Source: Verrucomicrobiales bacterium
Lineage (GTDB): Bacteria; Verrucomicrobiota; Verrucomicrobiae; Limisphaerales; UBA9464
Length of the DNA: 13,858 nucleotides
Direction: 5' to 3'
Assembly (NCBI GenBank): GCA_005789375.1
Contig: SXXZ01000267.1
Location: forward strand, 1-13,858
Positions within the stretch are counted from its first letter, which is position 1, and every line of letters starts with the position of its first letter. Below, piece by piece: positions 1-7,383 of this stretch. Below the pieces are notes generated by a model. The model saw nothing but the letters and a program-made list of their open reading frames with translations. It made no database searches and was not told the DNA's origin. A program made the position numbers and the translations under genes.

Positions 1-1635
1 GGAACCCACGACGAGGTTGAACAGGTGATCGGCTACCGGGACGGGATCCGACCCGTCAAACCCCACAACCGCGGCGAGGGATCCCAGCCATCCCCGCTCG
101 TGGAGATGGCGGCGAGCGGCGTCCACCTCGGACGTGGGGACGGCGATCATCCATTGAAGTTCCGATCCGGCCATCAGCGCAGGGAGGACGTCGTCGGCGC
201 CGACAGGTCCAGGGGGTTGGTAAAGTCCCCAGCCGCGTGGCGCAGGGAGTTGGCCCAGGGCGGTGCGCAGGACTTCAGCCAGAGGGGCCGCAAGCTTTGT
301 CGGGGCCATGACCGCTGGCGCGGGCGACGGCGCAGGGGGCGACGAGGGCCCGGCCTCTCGGGGGATGAAGGTGGTGATTCGGCCTCGGGTGGTCGAGACC
401 GCGAGGGTGCGGTCGTCGGCGGCCAGGGCGAAGATGGGGCCGTCGACTGTCAGGGTGGGACCGGGTTCGCCGGTGTCGGCCCGGAGAACTTGGACGGTGT
501 TGCTGACGCCCAGGAACACATGGGAACCGGCAACGATCAGCGGACCCGCACCGGAGACCGCTCGTTTCCACCGGGTGGCCTTAACCACGTCTCCCTTGCT
601 GGTCCGGAGTCGTTCCCGGTCCACGGCGAGGATCTCTCGCTCATTGACCAGATAACTCGTGGTTGGCGTCACCGCGAGGTTTCGGCCCGGATAGGAGACG
701 ATCCTGCTGGTCTGACGGGTGCTCGTCGGTGGGTTTACGGTCGAGCCCGATGTGATCGCTCCCGTGGCTCCGGGGCCGGTGAACGTCTCGTTGTCTGAAA
801 CAACTGCTAACGTTCCGGTGCCCGAGCCCAATTCGCGTCGAAAGTCTCCGTTCTTCCGGGAATACACACGCGGGCTCGCCCGCCCATTCGGCACGATCAG
901 GTCGGCACCCGCGTCCACCAAATAACCCTGCGGCGAGACATTCCCCAGCAACCGACGCCAGCGGAGGGCACCATCGGTGAGGTCGAGGGCCACCAGATAA
1001 GTTCCCTCCAAGGGAAACAGGCCGGCAGTCGCGTAGACCGTGCCCTCGGCCACCAACGGCCCAGATCGGATCGGATGGGGGCTGATCAGGCGTCCATTGC
1101 CGCTGATCCAAGGCTGCGCGGGACCGATGCGCACTGCCCACAGTTGCAGCCCATCGGAAAGTCGGAGCGCGCGAATCCATCCGTCGTCGGCGCCGACCAC
1201 GACCCGATCCCCGGCCACGGTTGGTGCGTATCGGACGGGGCCGCCGCAGAAGTGGTTCCAGCGGATTGCACCGGTCCGGCGGTCGACGCACCGAACCTCG
1301 TTGCGGGTGGTGCCAAAGAGGATGGCATCGCCCGCAAGGATCGGATGGGGAGCGAGATCATCGGCGGCGCGGGGAACGAAGGGTTGATCGATCTTTTGCC
1401 AGAGGCTTCCGCGTGCCTCGGTGGCCCAGGCCGGGGCCGGGGTTCCGGAATCGATAGACCACGCTGCGACCAGTGCGTCGGTCGGGGGCCCGGCCTCCAC
1501 GAAGGCGGTTCGACCGCCATTGCCTCGGGCTGTCGATGCGCCTGCCTGCGGCGACACCGACACAAGCAATCCCCAAAGAGCCAGAATCCCAGCGATGCGT
1601 CCGAGGATCCGATGAGGAGGGGTGTGCGGTTTCAC
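1..1635 (-). CDS. Secreted PQQ-like beta-propeller protein with methyltransferase-like segment (3' end outside window)
   Basis: This open frame of 545 codons starts at a GTG at 1635 and runs without a stop to the left edge. An in-frame TAA at 1645-1647 leaves this GTG as the only reasonable start. Residues 1-32 form a signal peptide (basic start, hydrophobic stretch around ILALWGLLVSV, cut near AGA), so the protein is probably exported. Residues of about 85-430 show repeated PQQ/BamB-type propeller blades, for example VRCVDRRTGAIRWN near residue 117 and LVALDLTDGALRWRR farther on. From about 440 to the edge the sequence follows a Rossmann methyltransferase pattern that I recall from planctomycete PQQ proteins (for example VDAARRHLHERGWLGS and DHLFNLVV). 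The glycine-rich SAM loop is replaced by GLYQPPGPVG. It probably follows phoD in one transcript, since only 69 bases separate them. Its exact role is unknown: no enzymatic PQQ-dehydrogenase residues were identified, and a scaffold or assembly role is possible. Confidence 0.82.
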   Translation of the reverse strand, partial: MKPHTPPHRILGRIAGILALWGLLVSVSPQAGASTARGNGGRTAFVEAGPPTDALVAAWSIDSGTPAPAWATEARGSLWQKIDQPFVPRAADDLAPHPILAGDAILFGTTRNEVRCVDRRTGAIRWNHFCGGPVRYAPTVAGDRVVVGADDGWIRALRLSDGLQLWAVRIGPAQPWISGNGRLISPHPIRSGPLVAEGTVYATAGLFPLEGTYLVALDLTDGALRWRRLLGNVSPQGYLVDAGADLIVPNGRASPRVYSRKNGDFRRELGSGTGTLAVVSDNETFTGPGATGAITSGSTVNPPTSTRQTSRIVSYPGRNLAVTPTTSYLVNEREILAVDRERLRTSKGDVVKATRWKRAVSGAGPLIVAGSHVFLGVSNTVQVLRADTGEPGPTLTVDGPIFALAADDRTLAVSTTRGRITTFIPREAGPSSPPAPSPAPAVMAPTKLAAPLAEVLRTALGQLPAPRGWGLYQPPGPVGADDVLPALMAGSELQWMIAVPTSEVDAARRHLHERGWLGSLAAVVGFDGSDPVPVADHLFNLVVGS

Positions 1636-1704
1636 GGCAGGATCTTAAAAGAAAGGCAGCTGGTTAGGGTCTTGGATGAACGCACCGTTCGGCGATCTGG
1701 ATCT

Positions 1705-3312
1705 TCACACCGCCTGTGCGCCAGGTTTGCCGGATTCGACGAGGAAAGATTGGCGAACGGTGGTGCGGCCGCCGGGTTTGAGAATGTCTTCGACGGCGAT
1801 GTAGTCGCTGCGCCACGACTGCGGGGTGACGGTGCAACGCACGTAGCCGCGCTCGCGGTTGAAGAAGCGGACGCAGGGGTTCATTGACTGGAGTTTTGCC
1901 GTCGCTTCGGGGTTGTCCTTGCCGTTGCCGCCGCTGGTGATGCTGCTACCAACAAATTCGGTGGCGACGACGGGGGTCTCGGGCTTGCGATCGTCGATGC
2001 GCAAGTCGTTGACCCAGTTGGAGTGGATGTCGCCGGTGAGCACGATGGGGTTGGGGATACGCCGGTCGGCCCAAAAACGGGCAAGGGCCATGCGCTCGTG
2101 GGCGGCACCAGGCCACTGGTCCATGGAGTAGATGGGCTCGGGGTCCTTGGCGGTGCCGGGGAAGGCGACCAGGCCCATCATGACTTGCTGGGCGAGCACG
2201 TTCCAGTGGGCTTGCGAGGCGATGAGGCTGCGGTCCATCCAGTTGCGCTGTTCGGCTCCGAGCAGGGAGTTGCGCGGGTCGAGCGCGGCGGCGTTGAGGG
2301 GCTTGTTGTTGTCGCCGTTGGGCTGGTCGGTTCGGTACTGACGGGTGTCGAGCACGAGGAACTCGGCGAGTCGTCCGAAGCTGGCCTTCCGGTAGAGTTG
2401 GAGGTGGGGCCCTTGTGGTAGGCAAGAAGCCCTCAAAGGCATGGCTTCGTAGTAGGCCTGATAGGCGGCGGCTCGTTGGATGAGGAAGTCGGCTGGGTTT
2501 ACGGTGCTGACCTCGGAAACACCGGCGGCGTAGTTGTTGTCGAACTCGTGGTCATCCCAGGTGACGAACCACGGGCAGCGCCGATGCATTTCCTGCAGGT
2601 GCCGGTCGGAGCGGTACAGGGCGTGGCGGCCGCGGTAGTCTTCGAGGGTGAGGATGCGGGTCTTCGTTGGTCCGGTGTGGCGGCGAACCTTGTTGGCCTT
2701 GGCGGGGCCTTCGTAAATGTAGTCACCGAGGTGGAAGACGAGATCCGGGTCATCTTGGGCCATGCGCTCGTAGGCCGTGTAGTGGCCGTCTTCGTAATGC
2801 TGACACGAGGCGAAGGCGAAGTTCAGCACGCTGGGCAGCGACTCTGGCTCAGGCAGGGTGCGGGTGCGGCCGATGGGGCTGGTGGCCGGGCCGGCGTGGA
2901 ACCGGTACCAGTAGTGACGCCCGGGTTTTAGGCCGGCGACTTCGACATGCACTGAATGGCCGAGCTGGGGCAGGGCGAGGGTGGTCCCGCGCTGGATGAT
3001 GCGCGACATGGACTCGGTTTCAGAAAGTTCCCAACGCACGGAGACGCGCTCGGTGGTCAAGCCGTAGCCGGGCTCGAGCGGCTTGGGGCAAAGGCGGGTC
3101 CAGAGCACGACGCTGTGGGCCTCCGGATCGCCGCTGGCGACGCCCAGTTGGAAGGGGTCGGCCGCAAACGAGATCTTGGAGTCAGTGGTTCCTGCGGATC
3201 GAGCGGCGAGGGCCGGCAGCGCCGCCAGGGCCGCACCGTAGGCGACAAAGAGGCGACGGCTAAGTCCGCCCTCGTGGCGGACGGCTTGCGGGAGACGTTC
3301 GAGCAGGGACAT
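1705..3312 (-). CDS. phoD: PhoD-family alkaline phosphatase, Tat-exported
   Basis: The product of 535 residues would hydrolyse phosphomonoesters or diesters outside the cytoplasm to release phosphate. The start was set at the ATG at 3312 because it places a twin-arginine signal (SRRLFVAYGAALAALPALA, residues 18-36) at the N-terminus. A TTG at 3417 would add 35 residues with no signal character. An N-terminal PhoD domain (FQLGVASGDPEAHSVVLWTR, about residues 54-73) precedes the metallophosphatase core. That core has FASCQHYEDG with the iron-ligand-type Cys170, HLGDYIYEG with Asp197, WDDHEFDNN at 252-260, and TGDIHSNW at 426-433. These match the Fe/Ca-binding residue pattern of Bacillus PhoD, so the enzyme looks intact. 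Length is normal for the family. No clear Shine-Dalgarno sequence precedes the start. It lies upstream of, and in line with, the propeller gene. Control by phosphate is plausible but no Pho box is obvious. Confidence 0.93.
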   Translation of the reverse strand: MSLLERLPQAVRHEGGLSRRLFVAYGAALAALPALAARSAGTTDSKISFAADPFQLGVASGDPEAHSVVLWTRLCPKPLEPGYGLTTERVSVRWELSETESMSRIIQRGTTLALPQLGHSVHVEVAGLKPGRHYWYRFHAGPATSPIGRTRTLPEPESLPSVLNFAFASCQHYEDGHYTAYERMAQDDPDLVFHLGDYIYEGPAKANKVRRHTGPTKTRILTLEDYRGRHALYRSDRHLQEMHRRCPWFVTWDDHEFDNNYAAGVSEVSTVNPADFLIQRAAAYQAYYEAMPLRASCLPQGPHLQLYRKASFGRLAEFLVLDTRQYRTDQPNGDNNKPLNAAALDPRNSLLGAEQRNWMDRSLIASQAHWNVLAQQVMMGLVAFPGTAKDPEPIYSMDQWPGAAHERMALARFWADRRIPNPIVLTGDIHSNWVNDLRIDDRKPETPVVATEFVGSSITSGGNGKDNPEATAKLQSMNPCVRFFNRERGYVRCTVTPQSWRSDYIAVEDILKPGGRTTVRQSFLVESGKPGAQAV

Positions 3313-3540
3313 GGCTGTGTTGCATTCGAGACCGGCCCCGCCGCGGGTCAAGGCGGTTCTGGGGTTGTCACCGAAATGTCGCCGGGTGCAGGAACCACTC
3401 CGTCCAATCCCCGCCAACTTGTTGTCCCGGCTATGTCACACCCAGCCAGTGCCTAATTTAAATGTGTCAGTAGAACCCCTTCGAAGCTGCCTGATTTGTT
3501 TGGGTTGTTCCCATCGCGATGGATCTTCATCGTTCTAACA
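3313..3540. other. Divergent intergenic region between phoD and the aldo/keto reductase
   Basis: This gap of 228 bases must hold the promoters for both divergent genes. It contains an AT-rich patch (taatttaaat, about 3455-3464) and an 8-base palindrome CTTCGAAG (about 3479-3486). I could not assign -35/-10 pairs with confidence on either strand, and found no tandem 11-base-spaced Pho-box repeats. No gene is supported here. Confidence 0.5.
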
Positions 3541-4548
3541 ATGACGCCGCTTTCAGCCTCCAATTGCCCCCAACCGGCCTCCCGTTGCAGTTCCCCTCTC
3601 GGGTTGCCCGCCCTCGGTCTGGGCACTTGGAAGCTGCCCAAGCCGCAGGTGCCGGCGGTGATTCGCGAGGCGGTCCGGCTCGGGTACCGGCATTTTGATT
3701 GCGCCTGCGACTACGGCAATGAGGCCGAGGTGGGTGCGGGGTTGGCGTCGGTTGTGCAGGAAGGACTTTGCCGCCGGGACGACCTCTGGGTCACCTCCAA
3801 GCTGTGGAACACCTACCACGAGCCGAAGCATGTTCGTGCCGCCTGCGAGCGGTCGCTGCGGGACTTGCGCTTGGACGTGCTGGACTTGTACTTGGTCCAC
3901 TTTCCCATCGCCCTGGCCTATGTGCCGTTTGATGTGCGCTATCCGCCCGAGTGGTTTTTTGATCCGGCGGCCGAGAAGCCGGCCCTGAAGCCCATCGCGG
4001 TGCCGTACGCCGACACCTGGGGCGCGATGGAGGAGTTGCAGCGGGCCGGCCTGGTGAAGCAAATCGGCGTGTGCAACCTGAACGTCTCGATGCTGCGGGA
4101 AGTGTTGAACACGGCTTCCATCCGGCCGGCGGTCCATCAGTTCGAGGCTCATCCGTACCTGACCCAAGAACGTCAGGTGCGCTTCTGCCAGTCGGAGGGC
4201 ATTGCGGTCACGGCCTTCTCACCGCTGGGCGCACCGTCGTACTTGCCATTGGGAATGGCCCGCCCCGAGGAGTCGGTGCTGGTGGATCCGGTGGTGACCG
4301 GCCTCGCCGCGGCTCTGGGTCGCACTCCGGCCCAGGTGGTGCTGCGATGGGGAGTTCAGCGTGGGTGCGCGGTCATCCCGAAGGCGCAGGATTTCAATCA
4401 TCTGCGCGAGAATGCCCAAGTGTTCGATTTTTCGCTGAGCGCGGGGCAAATGCAGTCCATCGATGCACTCGACCGTCATCGCCGCTTCAATGACCCGGGG
4501 TATTTCTGCGAGAAGGCGTTCAATACTTTCTTCCCGATCTTCGACTGA
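3541..4548 (+). CDS. Aldo/keto reductase, xylose-reductase-like
   Basis: The product of 335 residues is a cytosolic NAD(P)H-dependent reductase of carbonyl groups in sugars or aldehydes with an (alpha/beta)8 barrel. The start is the ATG at 3541; a TTG at 3496 in frame would add 15 residues and is less likely. The AKR tetrad is complete: Asp53 and Tyr58 in HFDCACDYGNE, Lys87 in VTSKLWNT, and His120 in YLVHFP. The stretch after His120 (HFPIALAYVPFDVRYPPEWF), and the end with FNDP near the C-terminus, closely resemble fungal and plant xylose/aldose-6-phosphate reductases as I remember them. Where xylose reductases have IPKSN and a following Arg for NADPH phosphate binding, this protein has VIPKAQDFNHLRENAQ, so the cofactor pocket differs slightly. 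It converges on the SRAP gene with 21 bases between stop codons. The true substrate is unknown. Confidence 0.92.
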   Translation: MTPLSASNCPQPASRCSSPLGLPALGLGTWKLPKPQVPAVIREAVRLGYRHFDCACDYGNEAEVGAGLASVVQEGLCRRDDLWVTSKLWNTYHEPKHVRAACERSLRDLRLDVLDLYLVHFPIALAYVPFDVRYPPEWFFDPAAEKPALKPIAVPYADTWGAMEELQRAGLVKQIGVCNLNVSMLREVLNTASIRPAVHQFEAHPYLTQERQVRFCQSEGIAVTAFSPLGAPSYLPLGMARPEESVLVDPVVTGLAAALGRTPAQVVLRWGVQRGCAVIPKAQDFNHLRENAQVFDFSLSAGQMQSIDALDRHRRFNDPGYFCEKAFNTFFPIFD

Positions 4549-4569
4549 GTTGGAAACCTGAGCCTGGAA

Positions 4570-5250
4570 TCAGAACAAACTCGGTTGTTCAGACAACGCC
4601 TCGATGCACCGTGGGTCGTCGATGCGAGCTTGGCCGACGAGGGGGTTCACCCGATAGGCAGACCAACCGGCGTCAGGGCTCGGTCTGAGGAGGGTTTGGA
4701 GCAGTTCGAGCGGGGACGACGGTTCTAGCCAGAGCTCTGCGGCTTCCTGATCGAGGCAAGCCGGCATCCGGTCGTGGATGGGTGCAACCACGGAGTTCGG
4801 GACCGTAGTGATGACGGTGAAGGATTCGAGAGGGGTGGCCTGATCGGGCGGGTGCCAGGATTCCCAAAGCCCGGCGAACAGCAGGAAGTCGCAGTCGGTT
4901 CGCGCGAATCTCCACGGTTGCTTGGACCGGCCGAGGGCCTGCCACTCGTAAAACCCGTCGGCTATAATGAGACACCGCCGACTGCGAAAGGCGGTCCGGA
5001 AGGCAGGCTTTTCGGCCAAGGTCTCAGACCGGGCGTTGATCAGCGAAAATCCGACGGCCTCATCGCGGGACCACTCAGGAATCAGTCCCCAGCGTAATTC
5101 ATCGATCACCAAATTTTGGGCGTTCCGGCGGATCACCGGAGCGCGTTGCGTGGGGGCAATATTGTAGCGGGCCTTGCCCTGTCTTCGGACGCGATGGGTT
5201 CCCACCGTGACCTCGACGGATTCCTTCGCCAGACTGTACCGACCACACAT
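4570..5250 (-). CDS. SRAP domain protein (YedK/HMCES-type abasic-site sensor)
   Basis: The product of 226 residues belongs to the SOS-response-associated peptidase family, which crosslinks to abasic sites in single-stranded DNA through the amino-terminal Cys2 and so protects them during replication. The start at 5250 is fixed by biology: MCGRYSL must begin the protein, because Cys2 acts after Met removal. An earlier in-frame ATG at 5334 would bury it behind 28 residues. The family residues are present: Cys2, NIAPTQ at 30-35, WGLIPEW at 54-60, Asn72 and Arg74 in NARSET, Glu102 in GFYEW, and His159 in PIHDRMP. Length matches E. coli YedK. It is transcribed away from the response regulator, sharing a gap of about 100-120 bases with it. 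No LexA-type operator was recognised. Confidence 0.94.
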   Translation of the reverse strand: MCGRYSLAKESVEVTVGTHRVRRQGKARYNIAPTQRAPVIRRNAQNLVIDELRWGLIPEWSRDEAVGFSLINARSETLAEKPAFRTAFRSRRCLIIADGFYEWQALGRSKQPWRFARTDCDFLLFAGLWESWHPPDQATPLESFTVITTVPNSVVAPIHDRMPACLDQEAAELWLEPSSPLELLQTLLRPSPDAGWSAYRVNPLVGQARIDDPRCIEALSEQPSLF

Positions 5251-5258
5251 TTCTAATA

Positions 5259-5262
5259 CCTT
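5259..5262 (-). promoter_or_regulatory. Ribosome binding site supporting the MCGRYS start of the SRAP gene
   Basis: On the minus strand AAGG lies 8 bases before the ATG at 5250 (aaggtattagaaATG). This partial Shine-Dalgarno match supports initiation at MCGRYS rather than at the upstream in-frame ATG at 5334. It matters because the family chemistry needs Cys at position 2. Confidence 0.45.
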
Positions 5263-5344
5263 GGTCGGTGCCCCGTGCCGGTCAAGCCCCCCCGAAAAGA
5301 CCAGCAAGTCACGGACTTGTAACGTGACCGACATCGAGCGAACA

Positions 5345-5350
5345 TAATAT
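5345..5350 (+). promoter_or_regulatory. Possible -10 element for the response regulator operon
   Basis: TAATAT is a 5-of-6 match to TATAAT in otherwise GC-rich sequence. No good -35 box sits 16-18 bases upstream; acgtga would occupy that place, and TTGTAA at 5318-5322 plus one base is too far. If it is used, transcription would begin around 5357, after the ATG at 5353. That would favour the ATG at 5374 as the real start. Confidence 0.3.
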
Positions 5351-5373
5351 CCATGCCACCGTTACCTCGAGTT

Positions 5374-6057
5374 ATGCCAAAAATACTCGTCGTCGACGAC
5401 GAACCCGATGCGTTGGAAGTCCTGGGCTTCAACCTAAAAAACGCCGGATACGAGGTGACCACGGCGGATGATGGCGATGCGGCATTGAAGAAGGCGCGTC
5501 AGCAGTTGCCTGACCTCATCTTGTTGGACCTCATGCTGCCCGAGGTCGATGGCCTCGAGGTGTGTAAATTGCTACGGCGGGACCCGGCCACCAGTGCCAT
5601 TCCCATCATCATGGTCACCGCCAAGGCCGGTGAGATCGACCGTGTGGTCGGTCTTGAATTGGGTGCCGACGACTACGTCACAAAGCCCGTCAGCCCGCGG
5701 GAATTAATTCTGCGCATTCGCAACTTGCTCAAGCGTCGCAGCGAGACCGAGGAAGAGAAGCCCCAGACGATGCAGTTCGGTGATCTGCTCATCGATATCC
5801 CGCGTCATCTCGTGAGTGTTGCCGGCCAACGGGTTGATCTGACGGCCACCGAGTTCAAGCTGCTCATTGTGCTGGCTCAACGGCGCGGGCGGGTCCAAAG
5901 CCGCGAGGCACTCCTGCGGGATGTCTGGGAATACGACAACCTCATCGACACTCGCACCGTCGATACTCACATGCGGCGCCTGCGCGAGAAGTTGGGTGAG
6001 GGCGCTCAGTACTTGGACACGGTTCGGGGTGTCGGATATCGGTTCATGGAAGCCTGA
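5374..6057 (+). CDS. Response regulator, OmpR/PhoB family
   Basis: This DNA-binding transcription factor of 227 residues is activated by phosphorylation, most likely by the kinase encoded directly downstream. The receiver domain (residues 1-120) has the acidic pair in VVDDEPD (Asp8, Asp9), the phospho-acceptor Asp52 in LLDLMLPEVDG, Thr82 and Lys104 (YVTKPVSPREL). The C-terminal winged helix (about 135-227) shows the family pattern LTATEFKLL, the recognition-helix region TRTVDTHMRRLREKLG, and the closing wing VRGVGYRFME. I chose the ATG at 5374, giving MPKILVVDDE as in relatives. An in-frame ATG at 5353 would add seven residues. The receiver resembles PhoB regulators in order and spacing, so phosphate control is plausible but not shown. 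The stop lies 23 bases before the kinase start, and an exact tandem duplication covers the junction. Confidence 0.94.
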   Translation: MPKILVVDDEPDALEVLGFNLKNAGYEVTTADDGDAALKKARQQLPDLILLDLMLPEVDGLEVCKLLRRDPATSAIPIIMVTAKAGEIDRVVGLELGADDYVTKPVSPRELILRIRNLLKRRSETEEEKPQTMQFGDLLIDIPRHLVSVAGQRVDLTATEFKLLIVLAQRRGRVQSREALLRDVWEYDNLIDTRTVDTHMRRLREKLGEGAQYLDTVRGVGYRFMEA

Positions 6058-6078
6058 TTCGCTGGAAGCCTGATTCGC
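6047..6078 (+). repeat. Exact 16-base tandem duplication across the regulator stop codon
   Basis: The unit tggaagcctgattcgc occurs at 6047-6062 and again immediately at 6063-6078 with no mismatch. The first copy contains the last codons and TGA stop of the regulator. The second copy adds a non-coding duplicate between that stop and the kinase ATG at 6081. The GGAAG of the second copy (6064-6068), 12 bases before the ATG, could act as the ribosome binding site. Confidence 0.95.
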
Positions 6079-6080
6079 GC

Positions 6081-7298
6081 ATGTCGATTTCTCCCTTACT
6101 CGCCGCGGTTTTGGGTGCCGGAATCTCTGCTGTCGTGGCCACCCTGTTCCTGAGGGGGCGTTGGCTTCGGGAGGCCCGAGAGGCAGCCTCGTTGCGCGAT
6201 CAGCTCGCCCAAGAACGTTCCAGCCGCGCCGAATCGCAGGCCGCTGAGAACGCCCGCCAGCAGGCGCTTTTCGAGAACATGCTCGAAGGAGTGTTGCTGC
6301 TGGATGCCTCCGGAAGGGTGCAATTCACGAACACCGCGTGCCGCCGTTTTTTTGATCTCGAGGCCGATGTCCGTGGTCGCACTCTTCTCGAGGCCTTTCG
6401 CTGCAATGACTTGTCGGCGGTGGCTGCTGAGGCGGGCAAGGCAGGCCGGGTCAATGGCAAGGAGTTGGAGTTGGAGGGGGGATCGGAAGCTCGATTGCTT
6501 CAGGTCAACGCGGTCGCTCTTGTTGGGCCCGAAGGGCGGACAGATGGCGTCTTGATGGTGCTGCACGATGCGACGCGTCTCCGTCAGTTGGAGCGCACTC
6601 GCCGCGAGTTTGTGGCCAATGTCAGCCACGAGCTGCGTACCCCCCTCTCGCTTATCAAGGGATCGGTGGAGACGTTGCTGGATGGCGCGGTTTCGCAACC
6701 GGCCATTGCGTCCAAGTTCCTCGACATCATCGATCGCCATTGTGATCGGTTGACCTATCTGATCGAAGATCTCCTGACATTGTCCCGATTGGAGTCCGGT
6801 CAGTTAGCCATCAATTACGACACCGTCCCGCTGCGCGGACATGTGACGGAGGTCTTTGACGATTTCCACCGCAAGGCCGAGGACCGCGGTGTTCAGCTCA
6901 TCAATGATGTGCCTGTCGGATTGCATGCACGGGCTGACTCCGATCGCCTCGATCAAGTGCTCTCAAACCTTATCGACAACGCCATCAAATACGGTCGCCC
7001 CGGAGGCACCGTGCGCATCGAGGGACGCGAGATCCCGGGAAGCGATTTGATCGAAATGGCCGTGGCGGACGACGGTCCGGGCATCCCCACCGAAGCGGCC
7101 GAGCGGGTCTTCGAGCGGTTCTACCGGGTGGACACGGCTCGCTCCCGGGACCAGGGAGGCACGGGCTTGGGTCTGAGCATCGTCAAGCACATCATCCAGG
7201 CCCATGGCGGCGAGGTGCGTCTCGAGACTGCTCCCGCCAAGGGAGCCGCCTTTCGCTTCACCCTTCCAGCTGTGCCGCTTCCGGTAGCGGGTAAGTGA
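6081..7298 (+). CDS. PhoR-type sensor histidine kinase
   Basis: The product of 405 residues is a membrane-anchored kinase that should phosphorylate the regulator encoded just upstream. One N-terminal membrane segment (about residues 4-24) is followed by a basic and charged, probably coiled linker (25-60). There is no periplasmic sensor domain. A PAS-like domain (about 62-168, starting LFENMLEGVLLLDASGRV) comes next, then the dimerisation domain with the H-box FVANVSHELRTPLSLIKG and phospho-acceptor His183. The ATPase domain has the N-box NLIDNAIKYG (296-305), the G1 box ADDGPGI (329-335), an F-box FERFYRVD, and the G2 box GGTGLGLSI (359-367). All catalytic boxes are intact. The architecture matches PhoR, which senses phosphate through the Pst transporter and PhoU, but neither is in this window. 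Assignment to phosphate is therefore an inference. A GGAAG stretch 12 bases upstream supports this start. Confidence 0.94.
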   Translation: MSISPLLAAVLGAGISAVVATLFLRGRWLREAREAASLRDQLAQERSSRAESQAAENARQQALFENMLEGVLLLDASGRVQFTNTACRRFFDLEADVRGRTLLEAFRCNDLSAVAAEAGKAGRVNGKELELEGGSEARLLQVNAVALVGPEGRTDGVLMVLHDATRLRQLERTRREFVANVSHELRTPLSLIKGSVETLLDGAVSQPAIASKFLDIIDRHCDRLTYLIEDLLTLSRLESGQLAINYDTVPLRGHVTEVFDDFHRKAEDRGVQLINDVPVGLHARADSDRLDQVLSNLIDNAIKYGRPGGTVRIEGREIPGSDLIEMAVADDGPGIPTEAAERVFERFYRVDTARSRDQGGTGLGLSIVKHIIQAHGGEVRLETAPAKGAAFRFTLPAVPLPVAGK

Positions 7299-7383
7299 TC
7301 TCGAGCGGGCCTGCATTGCCCCTCCTATTGCCCGGGTGTTCTGCGTGACTCCGGGCTGCATCCCGGGTAGGCCTTGTGCCGAT

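Noticed and set aside
25..798. Long plus-strand open frame with Gly/Arg-rich product
   Set aside because: It lies antisense to the propeller gene, has a low-complexity basic composition and no recognisable domain. The minus-strand frame through the same bases is open for 545 codons with a signal peptide and propeller blades.
3313..3417. 35-residue N-terminal extension of PhoD from a TTG start
   Set aside because: It would hide the twin-arginine signal inside the protein, and the added residues show no signal or domain features.
3421..3540. Pho box upstream of phoD
   Set aside because: TGTCA-like half sites occur, but about 31 bases apart. They do not form the 11-base-spaced direct repeats expected for PhoB.
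4573..4590. Hairpin GAACAA-ACTCGG-TTGTTC as a shared terminator for the convergent genes
   Set aside because: It is a 6-base AT-rich stem lying inside the last codons of the SRAP gene, with no T-run on either strand.
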